Below are positions 12,473 to 25,500 of a stretch of 64,000 nt of DNA, one piece after another. The first letter of the stretch is position 1, and the number at the start of each line of letters is the position of its first letter. Below the pieces are notes generated by a model. That model did no database searches and had not been told where the DNA came from. It saw only the letters and a list, made by a program, of their open reading frames with translations. The position numbers and the translations under genes were made by a program. The stretch is from Tubulanus polymorphus (taxonomy: Eukaryota; Nemertea; Palaeonemertea; Tubulaniformes; Tubulanidae), in contig NC_134032.1 of NCBI RefSeq assembly GCF_964204645.1, forward strand, positions 14,626,275 through 14,690,274. Direction: 5' to 3'.

Positions 12473-12612
12473 GGGGCCAGTAACACAGTCGTGACTAAAG
12501 TCCAAAAGTGGTCTTACATCTTAAAACTGGTCTTAAATTGTTAGATTGGCTATAGAACAAAGTTGGTCTTAGACTGGTCTTAAGTTTAAGCCATGACTAT
12601 GCAACCGGCCCC
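12473..12612. mobile_element. Palindromic mini-element, TTAAGAC-core subfamily
   Basis: Tips GGGGCCAGTAACACAGT and ACTATGCAACCGGCCCC. The core TCTTAAATTGTTAGATTGG followed by CTATAGAACAAAG matches the unit of the tandem array at 42255-42790. Confidence 0.65.
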
Positions 12613-12613
12613 T

Positions 12614-12723
12614 GGGTCCGGTTCCACAGTTCTGAGTTAAGATCTGACTCTGGGTAAACTCATTGAAAATGAACTAACTTTAACTCAGAGTTAACTCTTA
12701 CTCACGACTGTGGAGCTGGGTCC
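12614..12723. mobile_element. Palindromic mini-element, CCACAGTT-tip family
   Basis: GGGTCCGGTTCCACAGTTCT at the left mirrors ACTGTGGAGCTGGGTCC at the right, with internal GAGTTAA arms. It abuts the element at 12473, so two subfamilies lie head to tail. Confidence 0.7.
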
Positions 12724-13164
12724 TGATGATAGATTTTTAACTCAAAAAAGGCGATCTTTATTCACTAGATTGGTTCTAGAATCGTAAGTGGTTCTAGAAT
12801 CGTAAGTTAAGTCCGTTTAACCAAAGTCGAGACCGTGGTCCCGATTTGAACAATTGCGAATGAAACAAAAAACGGCGTCTTTGATCTTTAAGACTTGACG
12901 TAAGTAGCACAACGATTGTCAATAGAATCAAAACGAGCTCGGTTTTAGACCGGAGTATCTTACATCGCGCTATCAAAATCCTAAGTACACGAAAACTGAG
13001 GGCAACAAAAATCAGGTTTTCCGGTAAAAACATTAAAAAACAAAGCGCAAATTATCATAAAGTAGATATTGATGCATACGTTATCCTGAGTGTAAAACTA
13101 TTCGAACAGATACTGAATTAACATATCACTATTAATACACGATGATTGTTAAACAAACTGTCTA

Positions 13165-13170
13165 TTTATT
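13165..13170 (-). terminator. candidate poly(A) signal of EXT1
   Basis: The minus strand reads AATAAA about 380 bases after the EXT1 stop, past a short minisatellite that would lie in the 3' UTR. It is the first canonical signal I noticed downstream. Transcript ends would be needed to confirm it. Confidence 0.35.
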
Positions 13171-13249
13171 CATCTATTGTTATCTATTCGATGTTGAATT
13201 AAGCACCATTTGTTGTTCAGTAAGTCACAGACGCCCTAGAAACAAACTG

Positions 13250-13545
13250 ACCGATGACCAGTCATTAAGAAAAGTGACCAGTCAGCTGTTGCTAAGCAAA
13301 CTGACCAGTTTGCTATTGCTAAGTGAACTGACCAGTTTGCTATTGCTAAGTGGACTAACCAATCAGCTGTAACTAAGCGAGCTGACCAGTAAGCTAACCA
13401 CTGACTGACCGCAGATAAGTAAACCGACCACTGACCAGTAAGCTGACCAGTGACTGACCGCAGATAAGTTAACTGACCACTGACCAGCAAGCTGACCAGT
13501 GACTGACCGCAGATAAGTAAACTGACCACTGACCACTGCTAGTTA
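13250..13545. repeat. CTGACCAGT-type minisatellites in the EXT1 3' UTR
   Basis: Two related sets: TTGCTATTGCTAAGTGAACT units, then a longer unit with CAGATAAGTAAACTGACCAC. They start right after the EXT1 stop codon on its strand. Confidence 0.8.
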
Positions 13546-16500
13546 TCACGTCACTGTTTCGATTTGTCGATATTTTTTCCGCACGACCGAGACGGGATCT
13601 TTAAACAGAATCGGATCGAGTCTCATCGACGAGCGTATTAACGGCATGTAACCGAACGTACTCGCGAATATATTAATACAGTGTTGCCGCGTTGCGAAAT
13701 GTTCAGCGCTGAGCCACGTCGAGTGACCCGACGACGACGACGACGACATCGACTCTTTATACTGCTTGCGTTGAGTTACTTTAATCGGTGGAAGTTTCGT
13801 AACGTGACTCACGAGGAAGTTCATTAAAATGTCTTCACAGTTTCGCCATTGGTCGATCATTCGCAGCAGAGACGTAGCGAGGTAATTAGTGAACAAGTAA
13901 TTATAATACCTGAAATTATATAACAATGGACTGAAATTACTAGTTGATTAAACCGATCGGGGATTACTGTGGCAAGTGAGGAATCACCAGGTGTCACTGC
14001 TGTGCAGTAGGACATCAATTACTATGGCAATAGAGCATTCGACTTGGGGCAGATTCGTCAAGTGTGCAGTAGGACTTGTGGCAAGTGAGGATCCACCAGG
14101 TGGCGCTAAGGTTCGATAGGACATCAATTTATGCGGCAATTGATAATTTCAATTGTGGCAAGTGAGGTTCCACCAGGTGGTACTAGGGTTCAATAGGACA
14201 TCAACTAATGCGGCAATAGACGATTTCAATTGTGGCAAGAGAGGATCCACCAGGTGGCGCTAAGGTTCGATAGGACATCAATTAATGCGGCAATTGATAA
14301 TTTCAATTGTGGCAAGTGAGGTTCCACCAGGTGGTACTAGGGTTCAATAGGACATCAACTAATGCGGCAATAGACGATTTCAATTGTGGCATGTGAGGAT
14401 CCACCAGGTGGCGAAAGTGTGCTGTCCTACTGCCATCTAGTGATGTGGGATATAGGTGTATTAAGCCCTGTATAGAATAACAACGTACCCATGATAAAAA
14501 GCAGCACCAGTTAAAACCATTGAATAATCATTGGTCCATTTAGAAGAGTAACCCCAACGAGATCGTTCGTCGTCCCAGAAATGATTACGAGCCGGATATC
14601 CGACGATACGATCGGGGAATTGACGCCAGATTGAAAACGCAAAATCAATCTGAAAAATACACATAAAACATTAAAGCTTTTTCAATTGATCGAAAGAAGG
14701 AAAATATCATTTCGAGAACATTTTCTGATTTTTCCATATTTTTTTAAATAGCCATAGAAAAAAAGCTCTTGAAGGGGAGATCCGCGCGACATCCGACATT
14801 TTAAGGGTATTTTTCCGATGTATCTTTCTACTTTCCGGAAATGTCCGGAAAAGCAATTGATCAAAGTCAAGACGGTGGGGGAGGGGGTGGGTTATAGCGG
14901 AATTCCGGAAATATCAGAAATGTCGGATGTCGCACCTAAATGTTCAAGGGCCAACAAAATAAGATTTTTCCAAAACTATCAAAGACCTTCCAAACCCGTA
15001 AGAACCCTCTTGACAATTGGGCGTCTTATGACTGTACCTCATCAGTGGTAAGCATTGCGTCATCGTCTAAACTCAATACGGCGTTCGTTTTAATCGAACT
15101 GTATGGAAAAAACCGACTACTGATCGTTTTCTCTGCGTTGTTAATGACGACGATTGTTACGTTACGAGGTACCGGCCAGCGGATACGAGACGGCAGCGTC
15201 GTCGAACTCTGCCAGATTATTAAAAGCTGAAAAGATATACGAAGATTAGATATGCGAGTTAGCAATCAACTGTGGCATGTGAGGTTTTACTAGGTGTCGC
15301 TAGTGTGCAGTAGGACATCAACTACTGCGGCAATAGAGGATTACACTTATGGCAAGTGAAGATCCAACAGGTGTCGCTAGTGTGCAGTAGGACATCAACT
15401 TCTGCGGCAATAGAGAATTACACTTATGGCAAGTGAAGATCCAACAGGTGTCGCTAGTGTGCAGTAGGACATCAACTTCTGCGGCAATAGAGAATTACAC
15501 TTATGGCAAGTGAAGATCCAACAGGTGTCGCTAGTGCGCAGTAGGTTTAGGGTTGTATAAAAGCCAGCGCCACCTATAACGTACCTTTTCTAAAAATGCC
15601 GATCGACCGAGTTGTTTAACAAGTTTATACAACGACGATTGCGGATGATAGGAGGAGCCACCGGTCGAATAGATAACAGCTGTAAACGTCCCCACGGGGG
15701 AAAACCCGAGATTTCCGTAGTAAAACGGAAACATTGATAAACTAGACGAGAATTCATTCATGTATAACAAGGCGCCGGGAATTGTATTCCAGACCAGTGA
15801 AGATTTATGCAGAGCATCTTCTACGCGATTACGTAATATCTGAAAAATGTATGAGTGAGAAATGTTAATAGAATATACATGTTAATATATAAACCATGTT
15901 AACATATAAACCATCTAAAATATTCGGATTCGAATTTGTATAGGAGGCCGTTCTATAGTTGTGAGTTCAAGACCTACTCAACTGGCATCAAGGCCCAGAT
16001 CATAAGAAGTCTGATAGTAAGAAGTCTAAGCTACAGAACTAAGATGGTCTTTAAGTAACAATTGTGTAGATTTTTATTTGGTAATATTTCATATATTTGT
16101 CTACTGAAATTTATGTTCACTATGCAATCATCTTATTTTCTTGCCCAATATTTTACACGTGTATCTGTCGTAAAGTCTGTCGAGATATTTTATGTCAGGG
16201 TTCACAGGTTCATGGCGAACCAAAATTGAAGGCCATTCAAGAATTTGCTTTCGACAATTCAAGGATATTCATTGATTTCAACAACTTAGAGCCGGCCTAA
16301 GCTCATCTTAGTACTTTAGGAAATCTAACAAATGAAGACCAGACTTTTCATTTAAGACCGCTTTTGGAGTTAAGTCACGATTGTCAAGCATGTGTATCCT
16401 GAATTTCAATTTCGATTTCATCTGAATTAATTACTAGAGTCGAAAAAACATTTTGGGAAACAATTTTTAAGAATTTAACCATTTCAGTGCGTCTACACCG

Positions 16501-19500
16501 CAGTGCGGTGTATAAATCAGTGATAGATTTTGCTAGTACATCGCACTGCGGTGTATTGATTTAATTAGTAATTATCTCTCTTGAAAAATGGCAGCACCTG
16601 TCAAAAATAGTGAAATACTAGTAACTAACGATACACCGCGCCGCGGAGTAGAAGCACTACAGTCTCCCGTTAACACATTAGGGTGGAATTTTTCAGAATT
16701 TTCAAATTATCTCCAGCACTATAGGGTATTAATTAGTCAGCACTGAAAGGGTTAAGGATCGAAATACAAATAGTTACCTCAAGCGTGGACGCGACGATCT
16801 TATCAACAGACGAAAAATACGCGTCCCACAGAACTTGAGTTTGTTGACGCAAAGCGAGCACATCTTGGTGGCTGATACTGCGCACTATGGAAGGAACCTG
16901 TGGCGAGTAAGGATAGATCAGTGTCGAATATCAAAACGATCAGAAACGCAGAAAAATCAACTAGGACTTTTTTTCCTTACCTGCAACAATAAGCGTTCGT
17001 CGCCCCAGACGACGACTTTATTCCAGTCGATCACTTCGCTGAACGGTAATTCCCAGTCGTTGCTGAGTATTACGGGAATACATCCGGCTTGTAATACCTC
17101 TAAAAACCTGTAATATATCGATACAAAACAAACCACATCAGATCTCGGCTAGTTTGTGTCAATATGTTATTCTACGACTCACGAGCGACAATTTTCATGT
17201 TTTTCGTTTTTTTAAATCGATTTGAAATGTCGATAAATGGTTTTTTCAAATCGTCACCGCGTTGTTGATGATGACAGAACCAATTTGAAAAATAACAAGA
17301 AAATGATTTTATATTCCATGAGGATGATGTATGGGCTGTATGGTGGTGTATAGGGCAGTATGATGGTGTATGGGTCTGTATGATGGCGTATAGGGATGTG
17401 TGATGGCGTATGGGGCTGTATGAATTGGTGTATGGGGCTGTATGATGGTGTATGGGGCTGTATGGAGGTGTATAGAGCAGTATGATGGTGAATGGGGCTG
17501 TATGGTGGTGTATAGGGATGTATGATGGTGTATGGGGCTGTATGGTGGTGTATAGGGATGTATGATGGTGTATGGGGCTGTATGAGTTGGTGTATGGGGC
17601 AGTATTATGGTGTATGGATCTGTAGGATGGTGTATAGGGATGTATGATGGTGTATGGGGCTGTATGATGGTGTATGGGAATGTATGATGGTGTATGGGGA
17701 TGTATGATGGTGTATAGGGATGTATGATGGTGTATGGGGGCTGTAAGATGGTGTAATGGGTCTGTATGATGGTGTATGGGGCTGTATGATGGTGTATGGG
17801 GCTGTATGATGGTGTATGGGGCTGTATGATGGTGTATGAGTTGGTGTATGGGGCTGTATGATGGTGTCTGTATGATTTAGGTGTTTTTTCCGTGAATAGA
17901 TTTTCTTCATTTTCAGTAATGATTTTATGATTGTCCGTTGAGTGCGATGTGTTTTAACGTAATTATACTGGAAGTGCGTCGGTGAATTCTAACCAATCAC
18001 AACGCTTCAATCTATTGATTAATCATCGACGAATTCAGTTTAAACGCATTAGCAAAAACTGCAACTCGAAAAACATATTGAAAAATCGAAATGACGGATC
18101 AGATTGCACAGTTGTCGGTTGATATGAATTACCTGCAGGGTTAAACAATTTAGTTAGATATAACTATATCATTGAACTGGGTCTACTGAATACATTTTCA
18201 AAATTCGGGTTTACCAGAATTAGATGGTGATAACTATAAATGCTCAAAGCCTAAATAAGAAAGTCATCGTTTTAGCAGTGATATTCTAGTTAAGAGGAGC
18301 CAGGGCCAGGGGGGGGATAGGTAACCAGCAGCATGATCCAGTACCACAGTTCTGAGTTTTAAGATTTAACTGTCATTGGAAATGAACTAATTTCAACTCT
18401 AACTATCACATCTAAGGAACTAGGAGGAGGGACTAGTGACAATTATCACGAGGTTATCATCTAGGAAGGAGAGATGAAGGGGGAGGGGGAAAAGGCCATT
18501 GATACGGCAATTTGAAAAAGGCAGTGGGATGTAGGGCATGGGCAGCATGACCCAGTGCCACAGTTCAGAGTTTAATCACATCTAAGGAACCTGGGGAGAG
18601 GAGGCTACTGACACTTATCATAGGGTTATGATAGGGTTAGGGGGTGATAATATAGGAGAGATGGGGGTAGAGGCTATTTGAAAAAAAGCAATCCGTATGA
18701 TATAAATAAAGTGATTTGTATTTTTCATCATCAATCAGTTTATACTCTCAGTGTAAGAGTAGGCGAACAGCGTTACACCTGTTAACATATCATTGTCATT
18801 ATTAGTTTTTCTTTTTTTTTGAATAAACAGCGTGTTATCCTAGTTATCTTTTTTTTTGAATAAACAGCGTGTTATCCTAATTATCACCCACTCGTCGCCC
18901 CATTCACATACACCCACTCACCCACTCTCGCTCTGAACTTATTAACAGACAGCGTGTGTAATCATGTTTTTTTGATATCAGAACAGAATTAGTTCCCACG
19001 TTGTTGCTGCTGCTGTTGTTTTTTGCTGCCGCTGTTGCTGCTGCTGCGGTGTGGGGGTGGTTGGTTAGCTGCCGCTGCTGCGGTGTGGGGGTGGTTGGTT
19101 AGCTGCTGCTGTTGCTGCTGCTGTTGTTTTTTGCTGCCGCTGTTGCTGCTGCTGCGGTGTGGGGGTGGTTGGTTAGCTGCTGCTGCTGCGGTGTGGGGGT
19201 GGTTGGTTAGCTGCTGCTGTTGCTGCTGCTGTTGTTTTTTGCTGCCGCTGTTGCTGCTGCTGCGGGGTGGGGGTGGTTGGTTAGCTGCTGCTGCTGCGGT
19301 GTGGGGGTGGTTGGTTAGCTGCTGCTGTTGCTGCTGCTGTTGTTTTTTGCTGCTGCTGCGGGGTGGGGGTGGTTGGTTAGCTGCTGCTGTTGCTGCTGCT
19401 GTTGTTTTTTGCTGCCGCTGTTGCTGCTGCTGCGGTGTGGGGGTGGTTGGTTAGCTGCTGCTGCTGCGGTGTGGGGGTGGTTGGTTAGCTGCTGCTGTTG

Positions 19501-22500
19501 CTGCTGCTGTTGTTTTTTGCTGCCGCTGTTGCTGCTGCTGCGGGGTGGTTGGTTAGCTGCTGCTGCTGCGGTGTGGGGGTGGTTGGTTAGCTGCTGCTGT
19601 TGCTGCTGCTTTTGTTTTTTGCTGTTTTTGCTGTTGCTGCTGCTGCGGGGTGGGGGTGGTTGGTTAGCTGCTGCTGCTGATGCGGTGTGGGGGTGGTTGG
19701 TTAGCTGCTGCTGCTGCTGCTGATGCGGTTGGTTAGCTGCTGCTGCTGCTGCTGATGCGGTGTGGGGGTGGTTGGTTAGCTGCTGCTGCTGATGCGGTGT
19801 GGGGGTGGTTGGTTAGCTGCTGCTGCTGCTGCTGATGCGGTTGGTTAGCTGCTGCTGCTGCTGCTGATGCGGTGTGGGGGTGGTTGGTTAGCTGCTGCTG
19901 CTGATGCGGTTGGTTAGCTGCTGCTGCTGCTGCTGCTGATGCGGTTGGTTAGCTGCTGCTGCTGCTGATGCGGTTGGTTAGCTGCTGCTGCTGCTGCTGC
20001 TGCTGATGCGGTGTGGGGGTGGTTGGTTAGCTGCTGCGGGGTGGGGGTGGTTGGCTAGTTTAAGTTCAATTTGTGTAGGAATTATAATTAATATTGAATA
20101 AGAGAGAGTTGTTTGTATCGTTTTGGTTACAGACGTTACAGTAGCAGCTCGTCGGGTAATTTATTATATATACATCGGAGATAGATAGATTGTATACAAA
20201 TTAATCCGATGATGATAAGACGTTGTCGTCATCGCCGTAGTAACGAGAGAAGAGCGAGATGAAAGATGCGGGTTAACAATGGTTTCAGATGTTTATCGTC
20301 GCTTCACTAATTATAAATGAACCTTCAAGATGTTTATAGATTCTGTGGTTGAGGGTAACACGTTGATTCCTTAGAGAATGCAGCACCGTGCTGTGCGTGG
20401 TTATCTTAATTTCCTCTTTTTGATTATGGATTCATTCATTTTCAGCTATTTCGATTCAGTAGAGAATCAGAGAAGAATCATAGGAATCAAAGAATACTAT
20501 TGGAGGGCAGAATCTAAGGAATCTAAAGGGGAATCAGAGTAAAACATGGAGGAATCTAAGAATCAAATGATTCTGAAGATTAATCCGAGTAAAACATGGA
20601 GAAATCTAAGAATCAGAGTAAACATGGAGGAATCTAAGAATCAGAGAGAATCAAATGAATCTGAAGAAGAATCAGAGTAAAACATGGAGAAATCTAAGAA
20701 TCAGAGGAGAGAATCAAATAATACTATTGGAGGGCAGAATGTAAGGAATCAGAGGGCGAATCAGTGGAAAATATAGGGGGAATCAGAGAATCAGATTTGA
20801 AAGGAATCTGAAGAATCTGGAGGAAAGAATCGGAGCAGCGTCATTACTGTTCGGCTGACAGTCGAGATCATTAAAGGGTCACATTGTTCAGTCCTTCGTG
20901 TTATGAATGATAGATTCAGTGCAGAGTGCGGCTGCGGCGAGCGGGGAAAGGCGAGACTATCGTTTAGGGAAATAATACTTCGATATTTTGTTATTTATAT
21001 CATGAGATTAGGAATTCATATCTGGCGATATCATTTTGCTGATTGAACCGCGTCGAGATGCATTATTCATAAACAACTCACGAAGAATAATCTCGAGCGT
21101 GGTCCTACATTTTTGGTCGCGGGCCAAATTTTGCCCCGTGTACATTTCGACACACGCGTGACGTAACAACCGTTAACTTTGAGTTAAAGTTAAGTCTAAG
21201 CAGAAGAAAATTTTCAGTAAAAGTATCCCGCCCTTTACTTTGGAATAACATCAGTGAAAATCTAAAAAACATGGAAAATTCTAAACTGTTCCTAAGAAAT
21301 TATAGAAAGCAACTTTGTGCTTGATTTTATCATACAGTTATTCGAACTAAAATTATTGTTTTTGGAATATTTCAGAAAATAACTGGCTTATTAAATGATT
21401 ATATCTTAATCAAGCTGTTATCATAGTTTACTTTGATTGCATTTTGTGTGTTAAGGGTTGACTGTGAGCATATTATTTTCTTTAATGCATTTCTCTTTTT
21501 TTCTTTTCTCTTTTCAGGGACCTGTTTTATACAAACTATTCCTTAGTTTCTACAGACCCCCCCTCCAGGTCTAATTTACTGTATTTTGTATTATGCTTTG
21601 TACACTATGCTGTAAATTATATTTGAAAAATAAAGTGTTCAAATCAAATCGAATCAAAGTTAAAGATATTGAGAAAACATTTATTCGAGCGGTACCTGAA
21701 CGAGCCGAGTCGACGTCCTCGCGGTACTAGACAAAACGTAGAATCAAACAACAAATCTTTATAATCATACCTGAAAAATAGAAATAAAAACAACTGTAGA
21801 ATATTAAACATGAATGCGCTTAAACATTTCTTCGTCACTGAGAACTAAAATTGTAATGTATTAAAAAAGAATCACGATTTTTAAGTTTGTATTTCGCGTG
21901 TGGTGTTTATCACTGGGAACACAGTGTAGAATCAGTCAATAGACTTAAGGCTTTACAGCAGGCTTAATATTAACCATTAACCTCATTCACAGGTAGCCAT
22001 TGAGAGAGGGAAAGGGAGAGAGGGAAGAGGGAGAGAGGGAGGAGGGAGAGAGGGGAGAGAGGGAAGAGGGAGAGAGGGGAGGGAGAGGGAGGGAGAAGGG
22101 AGAGAGGGGAGGGAGAGGGAGGGAGGGAGAAGGGAGAGAGGGGAGGGAGAGGGAGGGAGAGATAAGGGAGAGAGGGGGAGGGAGAGGGAGGGAGAGATAA
22201 GGGGGAGGGAGAGAAGGGAGAGAGGGGAGGGAAGAGGGAGAGAGGGAGGGGGAGAGAGGGAGGGAGAGATAAGGGAGAGGGGGAGGGAGAGAGGGAGAGA
22301 GAAGGGAGAGAGGGGAGGGAGGGATAATATAACTGATCAACTGTAATAGAGTGTGATGTAAAATATAAGAGCTTTATTTGTCGATGCTAATATATAATAT
22401 TTCCAGCCCAAATACTGAGTAAGAGTTTCAGAATAGCTATCACAGATCTTAATGCGTAAATGTAAGTCTGAATTCTATTGTATTTCAGTTATTTTACTGA

Positions 22501-25500
22501 TAAAAACTGACAATTACTGAATTGAGAATTAACACATTTCAAATACTAAATACCATACATTAGTGAGATGAGGTCAGATGTTTAGATGACATATGCATAA
22601 ACACAAAGTACGACTGACCGGTCACTACTGTGTTTAAGCCCTATTCATGACCACAGATCACATGTCACATGAGCCTGTCACATGTAAACTCTAGATCTCA
22701 TAACTATCAGTGACATCATTTCAGCCAATCAAACCCTAACCCTAGGTCAGCTGACCACCTGTGACATGATACTCCTAGTCAGCCAATCAAACCCTAACCC
22801 TAGGTCAGGTGACCACCTGTGACATGATACTCCTAGTCAGCCAATCAAACCCTAACCCTAGGTCAGGTGACCACCTGTGACATGATACTCCTAGTCAGCC
22901 AATCAAACCCTAACCCTAGGTCAGGTGACCACCTGTGACATGATACTCCTAGTCAGCCAATCAAACCCTAACCCTAGGTCAGGTGACCACCTGTGACATG
23001 ATACTCCTAGTCAGCCAATCAAACCCTAACCCTAGGTCAGGTGACCACCTGTGACATGATACTCCTAGCCAGCCAATCAAACTATAACCCTAGGTCAGGT
23101 GACCACCTGTGACATGATACTCCTAGCCAGCCAATCAAACCCTAACCCTAGGTCAGGTGACCACCTGTGATATGACATTCTTAGCTAGCCAATCAAACTC
23201 CTTGTCAGCCAATCAAACTATAACTGTAGGTCAGGTGACCACCTGTGAAATGCTATCAGAAATTGAAAGCTGTTTTCTGTTGTTATGAGTTTAAGGGAAA
23301 AATAATAGACTTTCTGTGCTTGAAATAATGTTGTTTTACTGCCAATAAAAACAAACACAGAAGCCATAGAAGAATAAACACAGAAGCCATCAAGAGATCT
23401 GTATGTTCAGGAATCTTTATCCTTTCCTCAGTACACACTCGTACCAGTAGATCGAGAATCTCCTCTCTCCATCTCCTCTCCTCTCTCCCCCTCTCTACGA
23501 GCAATAAAATGTTCAAAAGTGTTTTAAAGCATTGATAAGTTATTAGCCATCTGTTTGTTTTCTGTGTTGATAACTGATAACATTCTATTAGTACCTCTAC
23601 ACATCACCTACAACCCCTGAATTACACATCACCTACAAGCATCGATATCTCACATCACAAGCATCGATATCTCACATCACAAGCCTCGATATCTCACATC
23701 ACAAGCCTCGATATCTCGAGTCACAAGCCTCGATATCTCGCGTCACAAGCCTCGATATCTCACGTCGCAACCCTCGATATCTCGCGTCACAGGCCTCGAT
23801 ATCTCGCATCACAAGCCTCGATATCTCTCGTCACAAGCCTCGATATCTCACGTCACAAGCCTCGATATCTCACGTCACAAGCCTCTATATCTCACGTCAC
23901 AAGCCTCGATATCTCACATCACAAGCCTCGATATCTCGAGTCACAAGCCTCGATATCTGACGTCGCAAGCCTCGATATCTCACGTCACAAGCCTCGATAT
24001 CTCGCGTCACAAGCCTCGCCATCTCACGTCACAAGCCTCGTTATCTCACGTCACAAGCCTCGATATCTTGAGTCACAAGCCTCGATATATCGCGTCACAA
24101 GCCTCGATATCTCACGTCGCAACCCTCGATATCTCGCGTCACAGGCCTCGATATCTCGCGTCACAAGCCTCGATATCTCACGTCACAAGCCTCGATATCT
24201 CGCGTCACAAGCCTCGATATCTCGCGTCACAAGCCTCGACATCTCACGTCACAAGCCTCTATATCTCGCGTCACCCTTGTTGCAGAATTCTGTTAATCAC
24301 ATTAAAATTCCGAATAGATTCCGATGAAAGCGTCTAGTACTAAATGTGTATAGAAAGCTTTCTCCATACATCGATACAGCACCATTCGCAGTTGCTTCAG
24401 GCATAGAATGCAAAATATAAAACCAAGATGAGCGCATGGGCCAAAAATCTTAATCTATTGTTACTCAAATATTGAGAAAGAGGAGAGAAAAGAGAGAAGA
24501 GAGGAAAGAAAATAGAGGGGAGAGAAAAGAGAGAAAGAGAGAGGGGAGAGATTGCTGGAGACTATACCGCTTGTGAGAGCTGATGGGAAAACACTTAGAA
24601 ATTCATTAATCTTGATTAAGATCTGAGAGAACTCAAGTTCATCACGAAAAACACTGTTCAGAGAGAGGAGAGAGAGGGGCAAGAGGAGAGAGGGGTGAGA
24701 GGAGAGAGGGGTGGGAGGAGAGAGGTGAGAGAGGGGCAAGAGGAGAGAGGGGGATGAGAGGGGTGTGAGAAGAAAGGGGTGAAAGGAGAGAGAAGTGAGA
24801 GGAAAGAGGGGAGAGAGGGGTGAGAGGAAAGAGGGGAGAGGGGTGAGAGGAAATAGGGGAGACAGGGGTGAGAGGAAAGAGGGGAGAGAGGGGTGAGAGG
24901 AGAGAGAGGGGAGAGAGGAAAGAGGAGTGAGAGGAGAGCGGGGTGAGAGAGAGTTAACACATTCATAGCACGGACTACAGATTGTTGAGAGAGCGAGAGA
25001 GAGCGATGATGTTACAGATGTTGCTGAATGATGCTGTGTGCTGTCTGTAGAGAGCTACAGATCTTTGATTTCTCACTCACTCAAGTGAAGTTGAATTGAT
25101 GCATTTAATGCAAATCAATGATTTAACATTAGATCAATATGTTGGTAATGTATCACAATCACGGCTCAAATAGCAACTAGGTGACCGTTTATCCATCCTG
25201 TTAGATTCAACGGGGTAGCACCACTCTTATTTCACTTTTCTTCCCGACTATTTCTGTTGTTTTCCCTGGCTTGATCCGATAAGAATTCAATCCGTTAACA
25301 TAGGCGTCCCCAAGGGGTGCGCGGGGTTAGCGGACGCACCCCCTTTTCTAATAGCTAACTTCTCAAGTTACTACGTAATGTTCAAGATTTTTCTTACCAA
25401 TTTGACTAAAGTCTTTTACCTCTAAATGATTCAGAGCCTGGAAAACGTCTCTAAAGCCTCCAATTTTTAAAAAGTTTTTTGGGGGTCGGCCCACCAAACA

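Noticed and set aside
19023-19723. Frames rich in Leu, Cys, Ala and Trp
   Set aside because: Direct translation of the GCT/GGGTGG minisatellite inside an EXT1 intron, on the strand opposite to EXT1.
22000-22340. Frames of Arg/Glu/Gly or Pro/Ser/Leu over purine tracts (also 24461-24966 and 27367-27919)
   Set aside because: Low-complexity G/A sequence translated; not genes.
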